Source of the DNA: JBJXFY01 sp046155815
GTDB lineage: Bacteria; Verrucomicrobiota; Verrucomicrobiia; Limisphaerales; CAIMTB01
Direction: 5' to 3'
NCBI GenBank assembly: GCA_046155815.1
Contig: JBJXFY010000013.1
Location: 1 to 31,447, forward strand
DNA length: 31,447 nucleotides
Shown in pieces: positions 6,530 to 15,070 of the stretch; positions within the stretch are counted from its first letter, which is position 1, and each line of letters opens with the position of its first letter. Below the pieces are notes generated by a model. It ran no database searches. It was not told the origin of the DNA and was given only the letters and a program-made list of their open reading frames with translations. Position numbers and translations under genes: made by a program.

Positions 6530-9500
6530 GACGCTGCAGCTCGTCGCGACGCTGCGGGACGTGGTCCGCGACCTCGCCGGCCGGGCGGCCCGGCTCGAGG
6601 AAGGATTCCAGGCGCAGGCGGGCGACGCGGCGCGGCGCGCGGGCGCGGACGCGCGGGCGGCGGCGGTGCGCTGCGTGACGGCCGTCCAGCAGGCGGAGGC
6701 GGACGTGTGCGTGGTGCGGGAGCAGTCCGCGGCGCGGCTGGCGCGGCGGCGCGAGCGCATCGCCCGGGCCCAGGCCGCGGAGCACCGCCGCGCGCTGGCG
6801 GCGGTCGAGGCGGAGGAGGGGCGGGTGAAGTTTGCGCTGCAGAAGGCGATGCTGGAGGCGGGTCGGCGGCAGAAGGCGCAGCTCGCCGTGGCCGCGGCGT
6901 TCCGAAAGGACGTCGAGTCGCGCCTCGCCGAGTCGCGCGCGGACTTCGCGGGGCACGAGGCGGGGGCCCACCGCGCGCTGGCCGGATTCCCGGCGCTGCA
7001 GCGCTGGCTCGGCGACGACGAGCGCTGGCCGGCGACGGAGGCCGCGGCAGGGGAGGAGCAGCTTTGCGCCCGCGTCCGGGCCGTGAACGAGGCGGCGGCG
7101 GCCGACGTGGCGACGCTGCGCGACGCCGCGCTTCCCGGCCTTTTCCGAGTGCTGCCGCTGCCGGTCCAGGTGCCCGTGCTCGCGGTCCTGCTGGCCTCGG
7201 TGTTCGTGCTGCCGCGGATCGGCGTGAGCGTGGTGCCGGTGGGCGTGGGCGCGTTTGTTGCCGGCAGCCTCCTGGTACTGGCCGTGGTCCTGGCCTTCGC
7301 GGCCCGGCGGCAGGCCGCGCCGCTGGCCGCGCGGCTGGGCGCGGCGTTTGCCGAGGCGCGGCAGCTCCATGATGCCTGCGCCGTGAAGGCCGAGATGACC
7401 CACCAGCGGGAGCAGCAGCGCCTCCAGCAGGAGTTCACCGCGGCCACCGGCGGGCTGGAGGCGGACTGGTCGCGCGCGGAGGACGAAATCGCGGCGGCCC
7501 GCGAGGCCCGGCCGCGGGCCGTGGAGCAGCGCAGCAAATCCCTTGCCGGGCGCGCGGAACAGGACAGCCGCAGACGGCTCGCGACGTTGGAGGCCGCCGC
7601 CAGCGCGCGCATCGCCGGCCTGCGGGCGGAGGCCGAGGCGGCCGCGCGGCTCGCCGCCTCGGGCGGGGAGTCGGCCGCCGCCTTGCTGCGTGCGGAGCAC
7701 GCCGCCCGCGGGGACGCGCTGGCCGCGGAATGGCGTGTGGCGGTGTCGCCGGCCTACGAGGCCGCCGCGGCCGCGGAGGCGGACGCACGCCGCCTGGCTC
7801 CGCCTTGGGACGACCCGGCGTGGGCGGGCTGGACGCCGCCGCCGCGCTTCGCGGAGTCCGTCCGGCTGGGCGCGCTCGACGTGGACGTGGCGGAGCTCGC
7901 GGGAGGGCGGCCGGCCAACGCGCGCTTTGCGCTGCCGGGCGGGGGGCGCCTGTCGCTGCCGCTGTTCCTCACCGGGCCGCGCGAGGGCGCGCTGGTGCTC
8001 GAGACCGAGCAGGCCGGCGGCGCGGACGCGGTGGCGGCGCTGAACGCCCTCGCGTTCCGCCTGCTCGCCGCCGCGCCGGCGGGCCGCGTCACCTTCACGT
8101 TCTTCGACCCCGTGGGGCTTGGCGAGAGCTTCGCCAGCCTGATGCACCTGGCCGACCACGAGACGGGCCACATCAACGGTCGGATCTGGACGCAGGCGCC
8201 GCAGTTCGAGGAGAGGCTGGCCGAGCTGGGCGCGCACATCGAGAAGGTCATCCAGATGTACCTCCGCAACGAGTACGCCACGATCGCGGACTACAACGCG
8301 GCGGCCGGCGTGGTCGCGGAGAAGCAGCAGGTGCTGGTGGTGGCGAACTTCCCCGCCGGCTTCACCGACGTGGCGGCGCGCCGGCTCCTGAACCTCGCCG
8401 CCAGCGGCCCGCGCTGCGGCGTCCACCTGCTGCTGCACTGGGACCGCCGGCAGCCGCTGCCGCACGGCATCTCCGGGGACGAGCTGCGCCAGCACGCGCT
8501 CGTCGCGACGCACAACGGGCGCGGCTTCGAGCTCGCCGGCCAGCCGGTGCCGGGCACGGCGCTGCGTCCCGACGCCCCGCCGGCGCCGGAGTTTGCCACG
8601 GAACTCCTGCACCGCATCGGCCGGCTGAGCCGCCACGCGGGCCGGGTCGAGGTGCCCTTCCGCGTCATTGCCCCCGCGCCGGGCGGGGAATGGACCGAGA
8701 GCACGGCGGACGAGGTGCGGGTGCCGGTGGGCCGCACGGGGGCGACGAAGCTGCAGGCCTTTGCGCTCGGGCGCGGCACCCGTCAGCACGCGCTGGTCGC
8801 GGGCAAGACCGGCTCCGGCAAGTCCACGCTGTTCCACGTCCTCGTCACGAACCTTGCGCTGCGGTGCAGCCCGGACGAGGTCGAGTTCTACCTCGTGGAC
8901 TTCAAGAAGGGTGTCGAGTTCCGCGCCTACGCCGCGCATCGGCTGCCGCACGCGCGGGTGGTGGCCATCGAGAGCGACCGCGCCTTCGGCCTGAGCGTGC
9001 TCGAGCGGCTGGACGAGGAGCTGCGCCGCCGCGGCGAGCTTTTCCGCGGGGCGGGCGTGCAGGACATGCCGGGCTGGCGCCGCGCCGCGCCGGACCGGCC
9101 CCTGCCGCGCGTGCTGCTGGTGATTGACGAGTTCCAGGAGTTCTTCACCGAGGAGGACCGCGTGGCGCAGCAGGCCGCGGTGCTGCTGGACCGCCTCGTG
9201 CGCCAGGGCCGGGCCTTTGGGCTGCACGTCGTGCTCGGCTCGCAGACGCTCGGCGGCGCGTACTCCCTGGCCCGGGCCACGCTCGGGCAGATGGCCGTCC
9301 GCATCGCGCTCCAATGCAACGAGGCCGACGCCAGCCTGATCTTCGACGAGAACAACCTCGCGCCGCGCCTGCTCTCGCGGCCGGGCGAGGGCATCTACAA
9401 CGACCAGTCCGGCGCGGCCGAGGGCAACAGCCCCTTCCAGGTCGTGTGGCTGGGCGAGGACGAGCGCGACGGGCGGCTGGCGGAAATCCGCTCGCTGGCG

Positions 9501-10376
9501 GAGGCGCGGGGCTTCGGTGCACGCGTGCCGGTGGTGTTCGAGGGCAACGCGCCGTCCGACGTGCGCGACAACGCGCCGCTGGCGGCGCTGCTGGCCGCGC
9601 CCTTGCCGCAGCCGCCGGGCGTCGCGCGCGTATGGCTCGGCGCGCCCAACTCGATCAAGGGCCCGACCGAGGTGGCGTTTCCCCGCCAGAGCGGGGCGCA
9701 CCTGCTCGTGGTGGGGCAGCGGGACGACGCGGTGCTGGCGATGTTCGGGGCGGCGCTCGTCGCGCTGGCGGCGCAGCATCCGGCGGAGGCCGCGCGCTTC
9801 GTCGTGCTGGACGCGTCCGCGCCGGACACCCTGGCCCGCGCGGAGCTGGACCGCCTGCTCGCGGCCGTGCCGCGCGCCGTCACGCGCGTGAACCAGGCGG
9901 AGCTGCCGGCGGCCCTCGCCCGGCTCGCCGCGGAGCTGGAGGCGCGCGCGGACGGCGTACCGGCGGCGCCGGTCCTTGTCTTCATCGCCGGCCTGCAGAA
10001 CTTCCGGAAGCTGCGGCAGGATGACGACTTTGGCTTCGGCGCCGCCGGCGAGGAGCCGAACCCGGCCGCGCGGCTGCTCGAGCTGCTGCGCGACGGCCCG
10101 GCACGCGGGCTGCATGTGGTCGCCGCATGCGACACCTGGGCCAACGTGAACCGCTTCCTCGGCCGGAAGGGGCTGGGCGAATTCTCCGCGCGCGTGCTGT
10201 TCCAGATGAGCGCGGCGGACTCGGCGGCGCTGACGGACCTGCCGGACGCGAGCCAGCTCGGGCTGCACAAGGCGCTGCTGTTCCACGACCGCGAGGGGTC
10301 GGTCGAGACGTTCCGGCCCTACGGACGGCTGGACGGCGGATGGCTGGAGCGTGCCCGCGCCGCGCTGGCCCGGTAG
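6498..10376 (+). CDS. FtsK/SpoIIIE-family ATPase with three ATPase-like modules (EccC/EssC-like)
   Basis: 1292 residues from a GTG at 6498 (another GTG at 6504 is possible). Order: a long Ala/Arg/Glu-rich coiled coil (~10-215); two adjacent membrane helices (~221-270); a second coiled coil (~275-430); a first ATPase-like module (~456-690) lacking Walker motifs; a central FtsK domain with Walker A GKTGSGKS (769-776), the FtsK-type YLVDFKKGVEF and Walker B VLLVIDEFQEFF (Asp877, Glu878); and a third module (~1035-1292) where the P-loop position reads VVGQRDDAV, without GKS/T. EccC and EssC of type VII secretion are likewise membrane-anchored multi-module FtsK ATPases, but lack such large N-terminal coiled coils. 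The WXG-like neighbours favour protein secretion over DNA transport, though a DNA pump cannot be excluded. Confidence 0.9.
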   Translation: MSVSRTSGIRETLQLVATLRDVVRDLAGRAARLEEGFQAQAGDAARRAGADARAAAVRCVTAVQQAEADVCVVREQSAARLARRRERIARAQAAEHRRALAAVEAEEGRVKFALQKAMLEAGRRQKAQLAVAAAFRKDVESRLAESRADFAGHEAGAHRALAGFPALQRWLGDDERWPATEAAAGEEQLCARVRAVNEAAAADVATLRDAALPGLFRVLPLPVQVPVLAVLLASVFVLPRIGVSVVPVGVGAFVAGSLLVLAVVLAFAARRQAAPLAARLGAAFAEARQLHDACAVKAEMTHQREQQRLQQEFTAATGGLEADWSRAEDEIAAAREARPRAVEQRSKSLAGRAEQDSRRRLATLEAAASARIAGLRAEAEAAARLAASGGESAAALLRAEHAARGDALAAEWRVAVSPAYEAAAAAEADARRLAPPWDDPAWAGWTPPPRFAESVRLGALDVDVAELAGGRPANARFALPGGGRLSLPLFLTGPREGALVLETEQAGGADAVAALNALAFRLLAAAPAGRVTFTFFDPVGLGESFASLMHLADHETGHINGRIWTQAPQFEERLAELGAHIEKVIQMYLRNEYATIADYNAAAGVVAEKQQVLVVANFPAGFTDVAARRLLNLAASGPRCGVHLLLHWDRRQPLPHGISGDELRQHALVATHNGRGFELAGQPVPGTALRPDAPPAPEFATELLHRIGRLSRHAGRVEVPFRVIAPAPGGEWTESTADEVRVPVGRTGATKLQAFALGRGTRQHALVAGKTGSGKSTLFHVLVTNLALRCSPDEVEFYLVDFKKGVEFRAYAAHRLPHARVVAIESDRAFGLSVLERLDEELRRRGELFRGAGVQDMPGWRRAAPDRPLPRVLLVIDEFQEFFTEEDRVAQQAAVLLDRLVRQGRAFGLHVVLGSQTLGGAYSLARATLGQMAVRIALQCNEADASLIFDENNLAPRLLSRPGEGIYNDQSGAAEGNSPFQVVWLGEDERDGRLAEIRSLAEARGFGARVPVVFEGNAPSDVRDNAPLAALLAAPLPQPPGVARVWLGAPNSIKGPTEVAFPRQSGAHLLVVGQRDDAVLAMFGAALVALAAQHPAEAARFVVLDASAPDTLARAELDRLLAAVPRAVTRVNQAELPAALARLAAELEARADGVPAAPVLVFIAGLQNFRKLRQDDDFGFGAAGEEPNPAARLLELLRDGPARGLHVVAACDTWANVNRFLGRKGLGEFSARVLFQMSAADSAALTDLPDASQLGLHKALLFHDREGSVETFRPYGRLDGGWLERARAALAR

Positions 10377-10570
10377 AGCGGCTGCGCCCCGCTGTGGCAG
10401 CCCCCATGGGACAGGCTGCCAGCCTGGGCGCTGTTTGATTCGCGCGGCACGGCGGTGGCGGGGCCGGCGAGTCCCTGAGCGCAGGGCTGCGCGCCGCTCG
10501 GATACAGATGGAAGACCGTCGGGTCGCCGGTCTCACGGCGTTCCGGCAGGCTGCTGAATGCACTTTTGGG
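10377..10570. other. Intergenic region with several small hairpins
   Basis: This gap separates the convergent ATPase and propeller genes. It holds the palindrome at 10412-10426, CCCTG/CAGGG around AGCG at 10473-10486, and AGACCG/CGGTCT at 10513-10533. None is followed by a T-tract. The cluster of palindromes looks like accumulated short repeats more than a single terminator, though any of them could stop transcription in both directions. Confidence 0.5.
10412..10426. repeat. Short palindrome related to the one at 689-709
   Basis: CAGGCT, spacer GCC, AGCCTG: a perfect 6-bp stem. It shares the core and 3-nt spacer pattern of the palindrome at 689-709 and sits just downstream of the FtsK-type ATPase stop. 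Confidence 0.5.
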
Positions 10571-11926
10571 CTATCGGCCGTCGCCCCGGGACGCGGCCAG
10601 TTCGAGGCACACCAGCCGGTCCTCGGAGCGGAGGTAGAGCCGGCCGTCGGCCAGCACGGGGCCGGCCCAGCACGCGTACCTCAACGTCGGCACCTGCCAG
10701 CGGCCCAGTTCCACGGCCTTCTCCCGTGACGGCTCGAACAACCCCAGCAGCCCGCCTTCGCCCAGCGCGATCAGCCGCCCGTCGGCGAGGATCAGCGACC
10801 CGCGGCCGAACACCGGCGGCTGCGGGCTGCTGCGCGGCGCCCAGCGTTCCGCGCGCTCCCAGAGCAGCCGGCCCGTGGTGAAGTCCACGGCGCGCAGGCT
10901 GGCGTCCGGCTCGTTGCGCCCGCTGAAGGCGTACAGCGTGCCCGCGTGGAGGATGGGCGTGGCCCAGTGCGCCTCGAGGGACGTGCCGCGCCAGACCTCG
11001 TCCACGCCGCGCCCGTCCGGCCGCACGCGCAGGAGCACGGAGCCGATGCGGTAGTACGCGGCCGAGAGCAGGATGAATTCGCCTTGGACGACGGGGTTCG
11101 CCGCGTTCACGGACTCGTTGACGCGCGCGCGGAACCAGAAGCTGAAGTTCACCGCGCCCGTGGCCGGGTCCACGGAGACGAGGCCCTGGCGCAGGAGGCA
11201 GAGGACGTGCCGCCGGCCGTGGAAGGTGGCCGCCACCGGCGAGGCGTAGCTGGCCTGCTTTTCCCAGCGCTGCCAGCGCACGGGCGCCTCGCCGGGCCAG
11301 CCGAGCATGGGCTGGCCTTCCCAGTTTGCCGCGCCCACGGACTGCCAGAGCGTTTTACCCGACTCCGGGTCGAAGGCGGCGACGCCGGAGTTCGGCTGGC
11401 CGCCGAGCATCACGATGAGCCGGCCATCCTCAAGCAGCGGCGTGCTGCCAACGCCGAAGAACGCCTCGGGGATCTCGAACTCCTTCGCCGTCCCGCGCTG
11501 CCAGATCAGGCGGCCGGTGGCGCGGTCGAGGCACGCCAGCCGTCCCTCCGCGCCGAAAGTGAAGACGCGGTTTGAAGTGAGCAGCGGCGTGCAGCGCGGG
11601 CCGTTGTTGTAGCCGTAGGGATCCACGAACGCCGTGGGCGCGGCCCAGCGCCAGCCCGGGCGGCCGGTGGCGGCGTCGAAACTCTCGGCGATCTCCTCCT
11701 CGCCGCGGCGGTGGTGCAGCACGAGCTGGCCGCCAAGCACGGAGGGTGCGCTGTAGCCGGTGCCGACTTCGCGTTCCCAGACGACGGCCGGTCCGTTCGT
11801 GGGGAGGCGCGCGATGAGGTTCGTCTCCGGGGACGTGGCGTCGCCGGCCGGGCCGAGGAAGCGCGGCCAGTCCGCGCCGTGGACGTTCAACGAGGCGGCG
11901 AGGGCGAAGGCGAGGAAGGCGCGCAC
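10571..11926 (-). CDS. PQQ-binding-like beta-propeller repeat protein
   Basis: 451 residues from a GTG at 11924-11926, chosen because it begins a signal peptide (VRAFLAFALAASLNVHGADW); the open frame extends 51 codons further upstream without family-like sequence. The mature protein opens with WPRFLGPAGDATSPE, typical of secreted outer-membrane-BamB/PQQ-like propellers in Planctomycetes and Verrucomicrobia. Repeats of the form A-x-x-x-x-TGRLLWER, DRATGRLIWQR, DAATGRPGWRW and DPESGKTLWQ are the blade signatures. It lacks evident dehydrogenase catalytic residues, so it is more likely a scaffold or binding protein than an enzyme. It is followed on the other side by prepilin-like genes in the same direction, with a 186-bp gap. 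Confidence 0.85.
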   Translation of the reverse strand: MRAFLAFALAASLNVHGADWPRFLGPAGDATSPETNLIARLPTNGPAVVWEREVGTGYSAPSVLGGQLVLHHRRGEEEIAESFDAATGRPGWRWAAPTAFVDPYGYNNGPRCTPLLTSNRVFTFGAEGRLACLDRATGRLIWQRGTAKEFEIPEAFFGVGSTPLLEDGRLIVMLGGQPNSGVAAFDPESGKTLWQSVGAANWEGQPMLGWPGEAPVRWQRWEKQASYASPVAATFHGRRHVLCLLRQGLVSVDPATGAVNFSFWFRARVNESVNAANPVVQGEFILLSAAYYRIGSVLLRVRPDGRGVDEVWRGTSLEAHWATPILHAGTLYAFSGRNEPDASLRAVDFTTGRLLWERAERWAPRSSPQPPVFGRGSLILADGRLIALGEGGLLGLFEPSREKAVELGRWQVPTLRYACWAGPVLADGRLYLRSEDRLVCLELAASRGDGR

Positions 11927-12112
11927 GGGCGGAATGTGGGCCGGCCGGCGGTGGAAAGCGATGCCGCGGGAGACGCCACGGCCGGCCGTGTTCTGCCCGC
12001 TGCGGGCGGTACAGGCGGCCTCATCAAGCGCCACGGAGCCGCGCCGGGCGGCGCGATGGCCGTGACGTTCCGCGGTCACCAGCGGTGCGCACGGAGGGCG
12101 CGCCCTTCCGCC

Positions 12113-12988
12113 TCAGTTCCGCGTGGAGGTGCGCTCCAGCACCCACTGGAGGTCGGCCCGGTCCTTCGGGGTGGCGAGCGCAGGGGCGTTCAGCCCGGTG
12201 GTGGTCACCCGGATGCGGGCGGTGACGCCCAGCCACTTTTTGATCTCGGAATGCCCGTCGGCAAACGTGAATCCCCCGGCGCCATTGTGGTACGAGGCCG
12301 GCGCGTCGCCCCAGCCCGTCGTGTTGTCCGGGTTGTTGAGGTAATAGCCGTCGTTGATCGAGTCCGGGTGCTCGTCGAGCATGACGAAGGTGAGGGCCGG
12401 CGTGCGGATGTCGGTGTCCTTGAGCATCTGGCGGAAGGGCACGTAGCGGTTGCGGCCGGTGAGTTCGGCCCCCGTGGGCGGTTCGCTGTAGTGGCCCAGC
12501 GTGGCGTTCATGGAGAGGCTGCGGGCGCGTTTGGTGAACTTGGCCGCCCGCTGGGCGCCGCTCAGGAAGCGATCCGCGGGGCACAGGTAGGCGCCGATGG
12601 AGTTGGCCGCAAACGGCGCGAAGGGGCCCTTGGTCAGATAGACGAGGTTCGTGATGTCCTCGCGGGCCTCCCAGCGCATCACGTTGTTGACCCAGTTGCG
12701 GAAGCCGTTGGGCTGGCCGGCATTGCCCGCGGCGATGGTGCTCTCGGTCGTATCAATGCCGAAGTTGTTGACCAGCCTCCCGTCGTTGTCGCCGTGGTAG
12801 AGGTTCCATGAAAGGGCGAGCTGCCGGGTGTTGTTCATGCACGTGATGCCCTGGGCCTTGGCCTTGGCCTTGCCGAGGGCCGGAAGGAGCATGCTGGCGA
12901 GGATCGCGATGATGGCGATCACGACCAGAAGCTCGATCAGAGTGAAGCCGTGCGGGGCATGCCGAGGGGTGGGCGGGGTGTTGGTCAT
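12113..12988 (-). CDS. Prepilin-like protein with H-X9-DG domain (paralog 1)
   Basis: 291 residues. Residues 14-15 are the Gly-Phe prepilin peptidase site, followed by TLIELLVVIAIIAILASMLL, the class III signal and N-terminal helix of type IV pilin/type II secretion pseudopilins. The C-terminal part holds the H-X9-DG processing-associated motif: His234, nine residues, then Asp-Gly at 244-245, in the context SYHNGAGGFTFADGHSE. Such proteins are expanded in Verrucomicrobia and Planctomycetes. A Cys pair (residues ~51 and ~146) may form a disulfide outside the membrane. It lies 157 bp downstream of a paralog in the same orientation; the two share ~40% or more by eye over the N-terminus. Confidence 0.9.
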   Translation of the reverse strand: MTNTPPTPRHAPHGFTLIELLVVIAIIAILASMLLPALGKAKAKAQGITCMNNTRQLALSWNLYHGDNDGRLVNNFGIDTTESTIAAGNAGQPNGFRNWVNNVMRWEAREDITNLVYLTKGPFAPFAANSIGAYLCPADRFLSGAQRAAKFTKRARSLSMNATLGHYSEPPTGAELTGRNRYVPFRQMLKDTDIRTPALTFVMLDEHPDSINDGYYLNNPDNTTGWGDAPASYHNGAGGFTFADGHSEIKKWLGVTARIRVTTTGLNAPALATPKDRADLQWVLERTSTRN

Positions 12989-13145
12989 GGCGGTCAGTTC
13001 GGACTGGGATCGTAGGGAATCCGGGCGATGCGGGGCAACTGTGCGTTGAAGGGCCCAGGCCCGCGGCGAAAGCGGCCGGTCGAAACCGGTTCGTGGGAGG
13101 CGATGGGGACCGTCAAAACCGATGCGGCTTCCGGCCGCGTTCACT

Positions 13146-14060
13146 TCAGCGCGACCCGGACCAGCGCGTGCTGCGCTCCTGCATCCAGAGAACGTCGCGG
13201 TTGTTCGCCGAGGTAACATCAAGCGGGATGAGCCCCTTGGTTTTGAGCCGGGGCGTCGTGCGGCCGTCGAGCCACTTCTTGATTTCGGCATGGCTGTCCG
13301 CGAAGCCGAGGCCGCCGGCGCCGTTGTGGTAGCTGGCCGGGTAGTCCACGATCTTGAACTGCCCGGGACTGTGTGCCCCGCCGTCCTTCATGCTGTAGCC
13401 CTTCATGTCCACGACGAAATAGCCGTCGTTGATGGAGTCCTCGCGTTCGTCAATGAAGACGAAGGTCTGCGAGGGGCCGGGATCGGTCATGTCGGTCTGC
13501 TTTACGTACACGCGCCAGCCCTGCGCATTCTCGGGCACCCAGCTTCCGGAGTTGCCCCAGCCGGGACCGCCCACCCAGTTGTTCATGGAGAGCGAGCGGA
13601 TGCGCGGCACGGTGGTGCCGCGGTTGGGGCCGGACGTGGGCCGGGCCACGGATTTGTCGGCGGGGCATTTCCAAATGCCGACGGCATTGCCGCAGTAGGG
13701 CCAGAGGACGCTTTTCTTGGTGAACTGGTCGTGGTCCCAGTTGTTGGGGTCGCCGATGGCGCCGGGACTGGCATCCAGCCACGAGCCGCCAGTCCAGTTG
13801 GGCACCTGCCGGTTCTGATAGGTCCAGCCGCTGGCTCCGGGGAGCCTTTCCTCGCTGTCATCGGAGTACAGGCGCCAGGCGAGGGTCATCTGCTTGACGT
13901 TGCTCATGCAGAGGATGCCCTGGGCCTTGGACTTGGCCTTGGCGAGCGCGGGCAGGAGCATGCTGGCGAGGATCGCGATGATGGCGATCACGACCAGGAG
14001 CTCGATGAGCGTGAAGGCGCGGCCGGGCGGGGTGCCGCGCAGGGTTGGTTCGGTGGGCAT
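13146..14060 (-). CDS. Prepilin-like protein, H-X9-DG type (paralog 2, motif ends Asp-Ser)
   Basis: 304 residues. The leader ends GRA before FTLIELLVVIAIIAILASMLL, so the residue before the cleavage point is Ala15 instead of Gly; prepilin peptidases tolerate this less well. The C-terminal motif is present, but reads His245, nine residues, Asp-Ser (SYHNGAGGLGFADSHAE) instead of Asp-Gly. It is otherwise close to the neighbouring paralog, and the 12 bases around both start codons (CTGACCGCCATG) are identical, supporting a tandem duplication followed by divergence. Role in a pilus, pseudopilus or envelope structure unknown. Confidence 0.9.
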   Translation of the reverse strand: MPTEPTLRGTPPGRAFTLIELLVVIAIIAILASMLLPALAKAKSKAQGILCMSNVKQMTLAWRLYSDDSEERLPGASGWTYQNRQVPNWTGGSWLDASPGAIGDPNNWDHDQFTKKSVLWPYCGNAVGIWKCPADKSVARPTSGPNRGTTVPRIRSLSMNNWVGGPGWGNSGSWVPENAQGWRVYVKQTDMTDPGPSQTFVFIDEREDSINDGYFVVDMKGYSMKDGGAHSPGQFKIVDYPASYHNGAGGLGFADSHAEIKKWLDGRTTPRLKTKGLIPLDVTSANNRDVLWMQERSTRWSGSR

Positions 14061-14138
14061 GGCGGTCAGGGGTTGGGGGAGGCTGCAAAAATTGCCGTCA
14101 GCTCCGCAAGTGTGCTTTCAGGGGCACAGGGTGCAGAC

Positions 14139-14243
14139 AAGTTCCCAACTCCAAATCCCCAGCTCCGACGGCGGCCAAGCCATGCGCCCAGCGGCCTCAA
14201 GGCCCGGTCTGGGAATTTCCTTGGAGCTTGGCGCTGGGAACTT
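14139..14243. repeat. Imperfect long inverted repeat (element-like)
   Basis: AAGTTCCCA (14139-14147) is the exact reverse complement of TGGGAACTT (14235-14243). Similarity continues inward with motifs such as CTCCAA and TTGGAGCTT. The sequence is AT-richer than its surroundings and has a repeated 'TTGGAGCTTGG...GGAACTTGGAGCTT' texture. It fills most of the 198-bp gap before the MOSC gene. It resembles a miniature non-coding repeat with no coding capacity; function unknown. Confidence 0.5.
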
Positions 14244-14258
14244 GGAGCTTCACCTCCC

Positions 14259-15044
14259 ATGTCCTCCTGCCTCGCCGCGATCACCGTTTACCCGGTCAAA
14301 TCGCTCGACGGGCTGGCCGCGGACGGCGTGGCGGTGCTGCCCTCCGGCGCGCTGGCCGGGGACCGCGAGTGGGCGCTGTTCGATCCGGCAGGCGCGGTCG
14401 TGAACACGAAGCGCACCGCCCGCCTGTGCGCGGTCCGGGCGAGGTTTTCCGCCGACGGCAGGAAAGTGGCGCTCGGCACGGCGGGCCGGGCGGACCGGGA
14501 GTTTCTTCTCGAGAGCGCCGCCGCAGACGCCGCGGCGTGGCTGACCGACGCGCTCGGCGAGGCGGTGGAGCTACGGCGGGACGTGGTGTACGGCTTTCCG
14601 GACGACCTTGCCGTGCCGGGGCCCACGCTGGTGAGCACGGCGACCCTGGAGACCGTGGCGGGATGGTTTGGCCTGCCGCTGAACGAAGCGCGACGGCGCT
14701 TCCGGACGAACCTGGAAGTGGGCGGCGTGCCTGCCTTCTGGGAAGACACGCTGGTCGGTGCTGCGCCGGAAACAGGGACGCGCCTGCGGATCGGAGGCGC
14801 GGTGTGGCGTGCGGCGAGTGTCTGCCAGCGCTGCACGGTGCCCACGCGTGACAGCCGCAGCGGGGAGGCGCGGGCGGGCTTCCAGCGCGAGTTCATGCGG
14901 CGACGCGAGGAGGCGCTGCCCGCCGCCGCGCGGCGCGGGCGGTTCAACCATTTCTACCGCCTCACGCTCAACCTCGCCCCGGTGTCCGTGGCCCCCGACA
15001 CGGTGCTCCACGCCGGGGACGCCGTGGAAGTGCGGCCCCCCTAG
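14259..15044 (+). CDS. MOSC-domain protein (YcbX/MOSC_N type)
   Basis: 261 residues from the ATG at 14259; the frame is open far upstream, but that part is antisense to the prepilin gene. The N-terminal MOSC_N beta-barrel opens ITVYPVKSLDGL, followed by LAGDREWALFDPAG. The C-terminal MOSC domain contains NLEVGG, LRIGGAVWRAASVCQRCTVPTRD with the conserved Cys, and a final DAVEV strand. MOSC proteins bind the molybdenum cofactor or transfer sulfur, and YcbX-like members reduce N-hydroxylated compounds with a ferredoxin/flavin partner. None is fused here. A link with the molybdoenzyme 11 kb away is possible but not shown. Confidence 0.85.
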   Translation: MSSCLAAITVYPVKSLDGLAADGVAVLPSGALAGDREWALFDPAGAVVNTKRTARLCAVRARFSADGRKVALGTAGRADREFLLESAAADAAAWLTDALGEAVELRRDVVYGFPDDLAVPGPTLVSTATLETVAGWFGLPLNEARRRFRTNLEVGGVPAFWEDTLVGAAPETGTRLRIGGAVWRAASVCQRCTVPTRDSRSGEARAGFQREFMRRREEALPAAARRGRFNHFYRLTLNLAPVSVAPDTVLHAGDAVEVRPP

Positions 15045-15070
15045 CGGCGGTGCCCCGTCGCAGCGGGTGG

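Noticed and set aside
6480..10286. Very long open frame on the minus strand opposite the FtsK-type ATPase
   Set aside because: It is a GC-rich shadow: His/Arg/Ala-rich composition, no recognisable motif, and the plus-strand protein has clear Walker motifs.
13122..14258. Upstream extension of the MOSC-protein frame
   Set aside because: This part is antisense to the second prepilin gene, and the MOSC_N domain begins right after the ATG at 14259.
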